Below, one piece after another: positions 1-10,360 of a stretch of 64,000 nucleotides of DNA. The notes beneath the pieces are model-generated. The model did not search any database and was not told the DNA's origin. It saw only the letters and a program-made list of their open reading frames with translations. Origin of the DNA: Bryoerythrophyllum caledonicum. Taxonomy: Eukaryota > Streptophyta > Bryopsida > Pottiales > Pottiaceae. The DNA lies in assembly GCA_963971425.1 (NCBI GenBank), contig OZ020519.1:450028-514027 (forward strand), given 5' to 3'. Every line of letters starts with the position of its first letter. Positions within the stretch are counted from its first letter, which is position 1. The position numbers and the translations under genes are program-made.

Positions 1-464
1 ACACACTCTCTCTAATGGAAACACTTCCGTTCTAAGGGGATTAAGGAGATAAAATGCACGGGCGAAGGAAAAAAAGAGTAAGCCAAGAAGTGTGGGGAGT
101 GAAACCTAACTTCTTGCTTAAATACCTTCTGCGGTGTACGGACGGCCGTTACGGTTATAATAGCGGTTCCGGCTCCGGATCAATTCCGGATCCGGATTCC
201 CTCCGGTTCCGGTTTACTTCCGGTTCCGGATGCTTCCGGCAGGTTCCAGACGTGAGCGGTCTCTCCGGTTCCAAATCCCTTGGATTTATGGTAATTCCTA
301 CACGGTTTTAAGGATCATTGGTACCCCTAGGTTGTCTTATTTCTTATTTGTCTATTCTATAGTTCAAACTTATGATTCTAACGTTCTAACACTAATTTTT
401 TTTTTGTTTGTGCCGGATTTTTAGGTTAACTTCCGGAACGTTGTGGGAACAGATTCCCACAACA
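1..464 (-). repeat. LTR-like terminal fragment, CCGGAA-rich
   Basis: Read on the minus strand, this begins at 464 with a short hairpin, TGTTGTGGGAATC...TTCCCACAAC, followed by GGAAGTTAACCT and then, at 140-260, a dense run of CCGGAA/TTCCGG hexamers. The same hairpin and GGAAGTTAACCT occur at 12890-12927 in the same orientation, again leading into CCGGAA-rich sequence. Terminal TGTGGGA..TCCCACA motifs are typical of plant LTR starts, so I read both as ends of one LTR family. The left side of this copy lies outside the window. No coding sequence is seen. Confidence 0.4.
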
Positions 465-578
465 TGTTTTGAAAGGGACACCAAACGGTGGGAGGATTTC
501 AAATTGGTCGTAGTGACCATTGCAAGAGGGGTTGCAAATAGAGACCGCGTTGCGCAACCATGCAAGGACGGTTGATCC

Positions 579-2822
579 TTAGAGGAGGATGCCTTCTTCT
601 CCGTAACGTGAATGGGATTCCATATACCGCCGTAAGTACCGCCCTCCATAATTTTTCTCCCCGAGAACAACCGTGTCGTGTAGGAATGGCTCTTTCGTTG
701 TTTGCTCAGGGTTCTCCGCAAGTGCGAGACCGTGGTGCTTGCCTTCCTCAACACTCTTCTCTGAGGGCCCTTGCGTTTTTTTCCCGTGTAGTGCCGTTGG
801 ATGTGAGGATGATAAATCCTCTCCTCCCTTGTCCTTCGTGTCTTCCGGAAGCAGAGTCGGTCTATGACGTAGGATATTATTGCTATTGACCATGCCGTCT
901 CCATTCAAGTACTGTGCTATGGGCAACAAGTCATCTTCTTTCTCTGCAAGAACGTCGTCATCGACAAAATCATACTCGGTGATTGGGGCGTCGTGAGTAT
1001 GATCCATACGTTGAGAAGGGCTGCTGTTGATGTCATCGTCTAGATGCTCTGCATCGTAATTGGCAAGGGCATCGGTGTTTGAATCGTCAGAGTAGTCCGG
1101 GTCATCCGACTCACGTGGTTGTGGATCTTCTAAATCTAAGTTCTCCGCGTACCACTTCTTCTCATCCGTCAACTTTGCATTTGTGAGCAACTTCGAGTTC
1201 GTATACACAAAGACCAAGTCATCAGCCCTTCCCGGTAATAACCGATTCTGTTTCTTGTAATGGACGAAAGAGTGGCTACTCCAATTGCGTTCGCAAGAAG
1301 AAGATGACACTATCTACGCTAGTATTCTCTTTGCAATTGGTGCAAGGAGTTTTCCATAAGCACCTTTAAAATCCCACCAAGCATACGGAGAACATTTTTG
1401 GTCCTTAGGATCCAACATGTCATGGAATGATACATCCTTGTTTTGAAATGCGAGGAACTCGTTCACCAGGTCCGGATAAATCTTAGGATCACATAGCTAT
1501 TGTAGTACTCGTTTGCATGCCGTGATGACATCCGGATCATCGACCAACTCTTCGTCATGGAGTAAATAAGGATTGAGAAGTGCACCGGCGGAATGTAAAT
1601 CCGTGGTCATTACCCGTTTCCGTGCGTAGAACTCGTCCTCAGCAATGACTACTAAATTGCTATCGAGACAAAATGGTTCATTATGCAACGCTCGGACATG
1701 CTTCTCGAGGTCGCGAAGGATGTGTTGAACCTTGGGCATGCAAGGTTCCTTGGCATCGAATTCTCGAAGCGCATACACTACAGGGGCTACCATCTCTTGG
1801 AAGTTCGTGTACCGCTCCCATAAACGCTCATCTAGAACCACTCTTTTGATGGCTCGAGAGATGACTAGTTTATCTCTAGCCGAGAGTGACTTCTTGGAGG
1901 CGTATGCCCGCCATTCAGGATCAACGACGGTTTGCTTCAATGATTCCTTGACCTTCAACAAACGATCTATCATTATCAAATTACATGCAAATCTTGTTTG
2001 CCCGGGTAGCAATAGGCTGAATTTGGCCTCGTGTTTACGAAACACGGCGAGGGGCATTTGCCGATTCTTGACAAACTTAACCAAGAACTTGGCCTTCTCG
2101 AGAGTTTCTTTTATCCATGTAGCCTTCCCCTAGTCCTCCTACAATAAGTCCATGGCATCCGCGGCACATCCTTGAATGTATATGTGTGGATATTTCTGGA
2201 CGACCAATGCTGAGGCATTGAGCATGACTGGAGCATTGTCAGTACACACCTGAACAATGTTGTGGTGGCCAACTTGTTCAATGAACTTGAACATGATGGA
2301 TGCCAGGTACGCAACGTTCTTTTCGTTGCCCGTAGTATCTACAGCTTCCAAGAAGAGCTCTCCAGCGGGGGACACGAGCATAGCATTGCACAAAAGGTGA
2401 CTAGTCCACCCATCTATGGCTAAAGTTCCTCCAAACTTCCGAACACTCTCGATCAGTTTTTTATTGAGTTGTGCTTCCAAATCAGCCTTCGCTTGTCCCA
2501 ACAACCTTGTCCAAATGTCATGGTAAAAAGGTGGGACATATGATTTTTTGAAAGATGCAGTCTTCATCACGGCTTCCTTGAAAGCAACATTCTGTTCTAC
2601 AGCAAACGACACGTTTGCTTCGTAGAAAAACTTCGCCCACACTTTGTCTAGCTCCCACCGCTCCACTTCTTGAAAGCCCTCTTCGAGCACAAATTGCCTC
2701 ACCAATCTGGGGAAGGTGGCACCTACACTCCTTTGTTCGGTGAAGTCGTGGAAGGTGGGGGTTGGTTCAACCATGGTTGATAGTAAAATCACGGGGAGGG
2801 GGCCTGAGTGGACCCTACACAT
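579..2822 (-). pseudogene. hAT-superfamily transposase, inactivated by in-frame stops
   Basis: Three open stretches (2822-2139, 2084-1497, 1310-579) are in one frame and read as a single protein interrupted only by four TAG codons at 2139, 2130, 1497 and 1314. The first part matches the DUF659-type core of plant hAT transposases (LAIDGWTS, then VCTDNAPVM and a CAADAMDLL stretch). The last part carries the hAT dimerisation motif, SSSSCERNWSSHSF followed by HYKKQNRLLP. hAT transposases cut and paste DNA flanked by short TIRs and 8-bp target duplications. After the dimerisation domain an unusually long acidic tail of about 190 residues continues to 579. The preserved frame with only amber stops points to recent death by point mutation. 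I am confident of the family and less sure of the start. Confidence 0.85.
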
Positions 2823-3629
2823 GAATCTCCACCAGTGGACTTGGGCGTGCTATATTTTGAGGCAGGCACAGATTTCAATGGTGAGGTGGGGCAATGTTCG
2901 GAGAAAAGTTTTCCATTGTGTTTCGGGTAGTGGCCACTACAATTTTTAAATAAAGTCTGTACGCGGGTTGGCAATTTGATACAGAGGCCAATACCGCTAT
3001 TGCGCTTTCTAAGGAGTTCTTAGTATCCGAGATGACTTAGCTGTCGTTCTAGCCTTCTTGCAAAAATGCGGTAACAAAGATTGCATTGGAGGGAGTCAGT
3101 CTTCCTGCCTTATACTTCAATGATTTCAATATACCAAGGAGACCAAGGTTTGGTGGCCATTCTGATGGGTGTAGTATCGAGAAATGAACAAACATGATAG
3201 GTAGTATGTGGAAGAAATATCAGGAGTTCTGAAAGAAACTCTAATATTCAAGACTTCCGAATTCGATGATTACCAAGCAATGGATACATAATGCAGCTCA
3301 AAGCTCTTGGGAAACAAAAGTTTAGAAGTGAAGTGAGGTTCTATGTGCTGTTTTCTTTATACTCACGGTGATTCTAATCGTTGGGAGACAATCTAATAGC
3401 GGATGGGGGAGCTGTCGTGAGAGGGCCGTCCGCCGCGGCGGACGGCGGATGACGGACGCCCGTCGCCCGAAGTGGACGGCCGTGCGGTCGGCCCAAGCGA
3501 ACGGAATGGGCGGACGGCCGGGGTTGCGAACGGCTATTTATCCCCGAGTAAACTGACGAAACTCATTATGTCACCGGACGTCCTGATAGGCCTGAGGACG
3601 TCCGCACGTCGACCGTCCTGACAACCCTG
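2823..3629 (-). mobile_element. 5' terminal region of the hAT element
   Basis: At 2865-2974 another frame reads KNCSGHYPKHNGKLFSEHC, which resembles a BED-type zinc finger whose first cysteine is lost, so the finger may be frameshifted from the transposase. At 3420-3600 the DNA turns GC-rich and repeats GGACGG/CCGTCC many times, as subterminal transposase-binding repeats do. The stretch ends at 3629 with, on the minus strand, CAGGGTTGTCAGGACGG. The CAGGGTTGTCA head is a common hAT terminal inverted repeat. The matching other terminus is not in the window. Positions 3000-3360 show nothing recognisable. Confidence 0.5.
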
Positions 3630-5352
3630 GTAGAGCTGCATCACTTACAGTTTGGGATGCAGCATGATCATCCAGCTAGGTGTAAACTTCTGAATGTTAT
3701 TCGCCGTGTTGTATTGTGTTTATTGGTCCGACCAACGCTCCTAATTGTTGCTACACAAAGCCATTAGCATTCAACAGTTGCAACTTCTCTCATGGGATCA
3801 TCTTCCCTAGTTCAAATTTCAGTTTATCATAATCCCCCAAATGTGCAGCTGCCCATGCTGACTGCCATCCTGGATATTCCTCGCAGCACTCGCTCCAGAA
3901 TTTCCCGATTCCACCATAGTCCTCGCGCTTCATGCCTCTTAAATCCTTGTTTTTGACCTTATATCTTAAAGCAAAAATGGTGTGGACAAGGGCTTCAGTG
4001 TAATCCCGCTCATCAACCGCAACATGGCGATTACCACTCGTCAGATGTTCTAAAATCCTCTCCGACGCATACATCACTCCTCCACTGAAAGGATCAGACT
4101 CTCCCTTAGTGACATCGAAACCCCAATCCAAGATATACAGCATCTCAGACTCTTTGGACTCTCCTTTGGCAATCATGATGTTGTCTGGCTGCACATCGCG
4201 ATTTATCAATCCGTGCGTTTGCGCACTTCTAAGAACATCCACAAGCCCTGGCACCAATGACCAACGACTGGAAATTGACTTGTGCAATATCCTTTCTATT
4301 ACTGGATGCATTCGTAGGGACACGCCATCGTCAAACTATCCTAATGTCTTCGGCACTCCTTTCACATCATTCAAGTGAGCGAGCATTTCATGGTCAATTG
4401 ACAACGACCCCCTTCTAAAAGGAACTTTTGCTGTATATTCTCCAACATCTTTGTCTTTCACGCAAAGGACATTACTTGTGGCTCCAAACCCTAGAAAACG
4501 GATTGGCTCATACTCAACCCCGGATACGGCTAGTATTGGCAATTCAACCCCCCGGTCACTGAGATTGCTCTTCAGTAGGGCGCATAGTGACCCACGGACA
4601 TCATTCAATTCATAGTGCCGTTCATACTTGAACCTCTCTTTCATCAGCCGGGTAACCTTAAACCATTGCACCTTCTCCAAATTCGTGACGCCTACGATTA
4701 CGAAGTTCCTAAAACCCCTTAAGTTCTCCAACATCATCTCCCCATAGTTAGCAACTTTTCCGACTCTCACACTACTGTTGTAAGAACCCGCACCTGACTG
4801 GATCTCAAGTATTGCCATAGTCGTTAAGGCAACTGGATCGATATTCTCTGATAGAGGTTGTTTGTACATGACAGCATCTGGGTATGTATCACATCCAGAA
4901 ACAAATTTGCGAGCCCCTGTCAGCTTCAACTTCCAACATATTGAATCATCATCAACCAATCCTCTCTGAAGTTCTTGGAAGTTCTTTTCTAGAGAAAGCT
5001 TCTCCGGGTTCTTTCAACAAGCTGCCAGCCACAACGCCTCTACCTCCTCAACAGACAGAGGTTCCGGCACAACGACCTTTACAATGCTTTGAAGTACCCG
5101 CAAACCTTTATTAGCTGCGGTCACTGACAGCAGAGGGGAGGAATTTGAATCCAGTTGTGCCGAGACCACTGCCACCTGTTCCTTTAATATCTTCGACCTG
5201 TGTTTGCAGTTGTATCTTAATGTCCCCCACCTCATTTTGTACTTGCTTCTTAACGTCCCCCACCTCTTTCTTAACTTCCCCCACCTCATTTTGCAACTGA
5301 TGTAGCTGTAGACTGATCTAGTTCAACATTCTCGCCAGTTGTGGAAGCTCTG

Positions 5353-7283
5353 CTGCATTCACCGATTCACCACGGTGTCGTGGTAGAGAGTTTATGTTCC
5401 AAGAAAATACTGGATTTCTGGCTGCCACTTTTACTCAATCAAGTTCTTGATAAGAGAAATTCCAAATATATATGAAGATTGTCTTTTTCAAGAGACAATC
5501 ACTTCAATACACAAGTCTTTATAGGACAAAGGAATCCAACTATCTAAGAAAACTATATAATTTTATAAGCCTTAGAAAAAGAAACTAACCCGAATCCTAA
5601 GAGCTTGTGTCTCTTAATCTAACCGTCTAAATAGATCCAAACTTCAGCAATGAAATTGATATACTATTAAAAACAATTGGACAAAGTTTCAACCGTAGAT
5701 ACCTCACGGATCTTGAGATATCACCGAAATACCTACAGCCTCTCTAAAACCTTGTTTACAAACACCTGCGCACCAAAATCTTCATAACTCCCAAGAAAAT
5801 CTTCCAAACGCTACGAAACTTATGATATAGCTTGACAGCATAATAAACCACCTTTTTAAAAAATCTTAGCCAAAAACTCGTCCAAAAGCCAAAGATATGG
5901 CCAAAACCGCCACCAACATCAAAGTGATATACTTACAGCCGTCAAAAATATTTGTGCGTTGTTCAGCTCCAAATATCTCCTGCATTAAAGCTCCAAATCC
6001 TTCGATTTTTCCACGCAAAAGGTAGAGCTTGAAAACACCTTTGCAGCCGCTCCTCCCGATCTCCAAAAGCTCTCTTGAAACTCCCGGGATGCTCAAAAGA
6101 GTGGCAGTAGGTTCCCAAATCGCCCCTTAACTTCTAACGCTCATAACTTCTTAACCCCAACTCCAAATCCTATGTTTTTTGTATCCAAAATATAGCCCAA
6201 AATCCAAACTACTTGAATATGGCCTTCTTCGATCAAATGCCCCCTTCAAAGTTGTTGAAACGCTTGATAAGGCTGCGGACAGCCCCCTTGATTCTCATTG
6301 GATATGAGAATCGGCGAATGGGAGGAGGACTTTCATCCAAAACCCATCCCCCTCTATCCCTTGCCACCTCCTCCTATCCTTTGCCACCTCCTTCTTATCC
6401 TTCTATCCCTTGCCACCTCCTTCTATCATTTTTAATACTATCTTTTGCATATTCAATTCTATCTTTTCAATTTAAACATATAGAACTAAACTCTAAACTT
6501 TAAGCCCAAAACTTTATCTAAAAGCTTAACATCAAACATTTAAGTCCTAAATAATCCAAAGACTTCAACTAATTTAACAAAAACGTACGAAATAACCCTT
6601 TCATATCAACTTTCAAACTAATTTACCAACTATTATAACATATCCCAAACATATACACATATTACCAATCGTGATTGGTTTTTTACATATTTTGGATAAT
6701 CCTAATATAACAAAGTTTTTATATACTACTGGATGATATCTTCGCACATCGATCACAGCTCAGCGGACTGGCTGAGCGTTCCGCCATACTAAACTGGTTC
6801 AGAGTTCGATTCCCGTAGACTGCTTGAATAATTAGTGTGACGCGTGGTCCTGGGGACTGCTAAGACTTTAGCAGTGAGATAGCCGGTTGATGCTCCTAAA
6901 GCTTGAACTAGTGACAAGATGCAGAAATATCATTTCCAAGATAAAGCTCGCCCCGGTAAAGTATGACCGAGTGCTTGAAGATGAATCCACTAGTCATATC
7001 TTCACTATTGGCCTAACCATTCAATACCCCCTATTTTTCTATACTAGTATATGTTTTCACATCATGTACGCAATCGCTACGCGACAACGGATGCATCACA
7101 TGGCGCACATGTTGACACTCAAAAGATGCAGCACATGACGTACTATCTGACACCCTGGTGGATGAACGCAGCGAAGAAACTTACACTAGACCTATTTATT
7201 CTACCTATGAAGGCAAGAAGCCCTAAGCTCTAAACCCTAAACCAGATCGGTTATGGATCCAAATTATTTCGAAGATTACATAC
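5353..7283 (-). other. Presumed intron of the coiled-coil/kinase pseudogene, with repeat debris
   Basis: This is AT-rich non-coding DNA between the two exons of the preceding pseudogene. At 5519-5524 the minus strand has a TATAAA followed by a leader-like stretch, and 5850-6240 reads like LTR sequence rather than gene sequence, so an old LTR insertion is possible. Positions 6340-6430 hold a short tandem repeat of TCCCTTGCCACCTCCT type. A tRNA-like promoter at about 6757-6830 is listed separately. Confidence 0.3.
6757..6890 (+). mobile_element. SINE-like head with tRNA-type A and B boxes
   Basis: The plus strand has TGGCTGAGCG at 6769-6778, close to a pol III A box, and AGAGTTCGATTCCCG at 6799-6813, which matches the B box GGTTCGANTCC at standard spacing. 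No cloverleaf with paired acceptor stem could be drawn, so this is not a functional tRNA. The sequence that follows (to about 6890) is not tRNA-like, which fits a tRNA-derived SINE. The 3' end and target duplication were not found. Confidence 0.35.
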
Positions 7284-7659
7284 TTGCCGATGCCGGCGTT
7301 TCTTGCATAGGCCGAAGACTGCGTAATTTCTGCCGGAGGCTCGTTATTTGATGCCCTAGATTGATTATCTGTTGCTCTTGGTTGCTTATCCGTTGCCGTC
7401 GGAATTGCAGCTTCGCTTCGAGCGACTTTCTCACTGTTGTTGCCGAAACGCTGACAATCTCATTTTCCACCCTTATCATGTCGTCTTCCTTCTCTCTAAT
7501 CTCCCCTCTCAGTTCTTTGATCTCTTGTTCCTTCGCTCTTATCTGGTTTGGCAGCGCATCCTCTAGCTCGTCCCGCCCTCTCTTCTGCCGATGATCTTGG
7601 TCCATCTGAAGAAGGGAGACCCAACAATAAATGCTGCTTAACAACTCAACAAATACACT

Positions 7660-10360
7660 GCGGGAAACCTAATATTAAACCACAAGGGAGCCGCGATCGG
7701 AAATCCACAATTTGGGTGTCATGACTGTTGCAGTTCGTAGAGATAGTATCCCTCCGGAATGCACCTAATCGTCACTAGATGCCTTCCAGAGTAACCGCTC
7801 CGGTTTCGTTCCCACAGAGACCTAATGTTCTTTTTCCAATATTCCGGATTACTAAACTATATCCCAGCAATCCGTTTATGAGTTAGCTATAGTCATTACT
7901 TACGTAGGGTAGATCCGGATCCTTTCGGATTCCGGATTATGTACTGTGATTTCTGGCAAGTAATCTCCGGAAGTCTAGAGGGTAGTTTGATTTATCTCTG
8001 TTCCTCTTCAGAGAGTCTCTTGGAGTTTTTAAAGGAGTGGCCGGAGTCCACTGACCATATTTTGTGTAAGTGGCTGGGTTTCCCACTGCCCGGTGACTTT
8101 AAGTGGCTAGGCACCCACCACTATAAGAAACCCGTGATTTTTGTGACGTTAGCTGTGATCAAGTGTGTTTTTCAAAACATGTTTTTGCGAACGGGCCGAG
8201 CCTTGGGCTCTCGGATTCTGGTGGATGTTGTACCAAACATGGAAAAATTGGCAGAAAAACGCAGAGATGTTAGCATAAACGTATTTGTTTTGCGGGACGT
8301 CCTAGTGAACATAGTCATGTTTTAGACAACGTCCTCAGAAAGATGACAATGCCACGTCGGTAGGGGGGTTTAGCTTCACTGTGAGTAACTTTGAGATTGT
8401 TACTGCAACCTCCCGTAGAACACTGCCCGACGGTTAAAATACAATGGAGATGGGCTGACCCCTACAAAAATAAAAACATGGATGTCGTTACTGACGTCAC
8501 AAAAAACGTGGATGTCCTTACTGACGTCACAAAAAACATGTTTGAGCCACGTGGGCAAGGTTGAAATCAGCTGCCACGTAGGCAAAGAGGATGTTGGAAC
8601 AGACGTCTGGATGGACGTCTACTGTGACATTTTAATGTTTATGCTAACACGAGGCTAACACCATGACAAATTCAATAATCCCATATGGATTGTCACCACT
8701 TGTGCATCCCATTGTATATATATGTAAGGCCTTCTCTCCTATCTCATCACACTTGAATCAAGAGTGATTCACTTTCATCCATCTATTTGGATGAATTTGA
8801 ATTACCCTTGACTTAAAGTGATAGGGTACTTTTTGATGACATGGCGCTTCTTTTTGGTGACATGGCACTTGCTTTTGCTGACTTGGTGCTTGTTTTTGGT
8901 GACCTCCATCTCAACGAACGTCACAGAAAACGTCATAACGAACGTCAGAGAAAACATACCGTGTTAGAAATGACGTCCCAATTTACACTGTCCACAATTA
9001 ATTATTGCATTAAACTATGCTGATTGGACATGCCACTTCATATTTTTAAAAGTGACACGTCATATTTTAAAGGTGCCACGTCATAAAATGGCGGGTCCAC
9101 GTATGCAAGCCTAGTCACAATCTAATGCCACGTCATGCGCCACATCATGGGCCACATTACCAAGGGCCCGGATGAAAAAGTTGGGGATGTGGCACTGCCC
9201 GTCCATGTGGCGATGACGTGGACGCGATGTGGCAGCCACATGGCAGATTTTTAACACCTTCAACCCCCAAGTTTTTGTGACGTTTTAAAAAACGTGGGCC
9301 TGTTTTTTGAGATTTTGGCATGTTTTTCGCATGTCAATTATAATGGATTTTTTTGGACGTCAACGTTGACGTGCCGGATGCTGTACAAAACATAATTGCA
9401 CGTTAGTTGCCCTGTCACAAAAAACACGGGTTTCTTATAGTGCACTGTCCGGAACTTATAGTGACCGAACACCACTCTCCCTACTTTGCTCACTGGTAAT
9501 TTGATTGCTGCTGCCGGACCACTGCTCTCACGACATCTGGAAGGCCTTCCGGATGCGGTCACACAGAGACTAATCCGGGCTACAACGACATTCCGGCGGG
9601 TATGGTTGCAATTTTCCGGTACAGAGACTCACTATTCACTATGGTTATTCCGTCTAGATATGGATATCAGGCTTTTTCCTATCTTAGGGAAGAACTCCGG
9701 CCGTGACCGGAATCCAGTTTAGCACGGTTACTTCCGTGAACTAGAGATTACTAGGAACACCTCTGCAGTTCATCTCCTCCCCTCCTGGCTACTTCCGGAC
9801 CCTGGAGACTACTAAGAACACCTCTGCAATAGTTTTCTCCACCTCTCCCAGGCGATCTCCTGATACCGACCTTGACAGCTTCCCCCTCTGGCAAAATAGT
9901 GGATTTACCCTATTCCGGAAAAATTACTCACACAACCCTATCCTCAAGAATGGATCCGTCACTCACAGGTTCCATACGCCACAAAAAACACAAGGTAGCA
10001 AATCTAGTGCAAATGATAATGTATATTTCCAAGTGAGAAGAACAAGATAAAAGGTTTTTCCCAAAACCTCACTACTAAGTACTCTCTGAATTATCTAAAT
10101 TCAGATTTCTTTCTACCTACTCCTACGAAAAATCCGCTAGATCTTGTCTAAAAGATCCGAGAAATCCGGAAAAGTCCCAGATCGGATTTCAGATCCTAAA
10201 ATCTCGGAACAGTTCCGGCCTCCGGAATTCCTTCTCTAAAAAAAACTAGCTATTGATTCCGGTAGCAGCAGGGTGCACTTGGGGCCCCATCGTTAGTCGC
10301 TGCTGATCCGGACTCAAACCTTGAGAAAAAGGGAAAAAGAAACATACAACCTAACTAACC
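7660..10360 (-). mobile_element. CCGGAA-rich element body, split by a CACTA insertion
   Basis: Flanking the CACTA element on both sides (7740-8118 and 9443-10360) the DNA carries the same frequent TCCGGA/CCGGAA hexamers seen in the gag-like region and in the LTR-like ends, so these stretches belong to one larger element in minus orientation. A roughly 75-bp imperfect tandem duplication lies at 9746-9835, with both copies containing AACACCTCTGCA. No reverse transcriptase, integrase or other pol domain is visible, which suggests a non-autonomous retroelement. Confidence 0.4.
8119..9442 (+). mobile_element. Non-autonomous CACTA (En/Spm) transposon, 1324 bp
   Basis: The left end starts CACTATAAGAAACCCGTG and continues in TTTTTGTGAC. 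The right end, read as its complement, starts CACTATAAGAAACCCGTG with the same TTTTTTGTGAC continuation, giving a near-perfect inverted repeat of about 29 bp. The element is flanked by the 3-bp direct repeat CAC (8116-8118 and 9443-9445), the target duplication expected for CACTA elements. Inside are many subterminal repeats around TGACGTCACAAAAAAC and CCACGTCAT, and no transposase, so it needs a partner in trans. It sits inside the CCGGAA-rich element. Confidence 0.93.

Larger units (their letters stand above)
3790..7605 (-). pseudogene. Broken coiled-coil / REase-like / protein-kinase gene (Crinkler-like architecture)
   Basis: Exon 1 (7605-7284) encodes a 107-residue charged coiled coil starting MDQDHRQKRGRDELEDAL and ends at a good donor, A|GTATGT, in phase 1. 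The next open stretch starts after an acceptor at 5352 in the matching phase and gives more coiled coil (NEVGEVKKEVGDVKKQV). After a frameshift near 5180 it continues into a domain with ILEIQSGAGSYNSS (an E-x-Q core like PDDEXK nucleases) and then a kinase: glycine loop GFGATSNV, TAKV lysine, catalytic loop NRDVQPDNIM (H of HRD replaced by N), and DWG for DFG. Stops lie at 5318 (TAG), 5014 (TGA) and 4336 (TAG), so the gene is dead here. REase-like plus kinase modules are described for Crinkler-type proteins of eukaryotes. That assignment is an inference. Confidence 0.5.

Noticed and set aside
392-904. 170-codon minus-strand frame
   Set aside because: Overlaps the hAT transposase tail in another frame, has no family features and reads as a shadow.
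5866-6096. Small membrane protein on the minus strand
   Set aside because: A hydrophobic segment exists (TLMLVAVLAISLAF) but it lies in probable LTR/intron debris with no other gene feature.
6757-6830. Functional tRNA gene
   Set aside because: A and B boxes are present but no paired acceptor or anticodon stem could be drawn; treated as SINE head.
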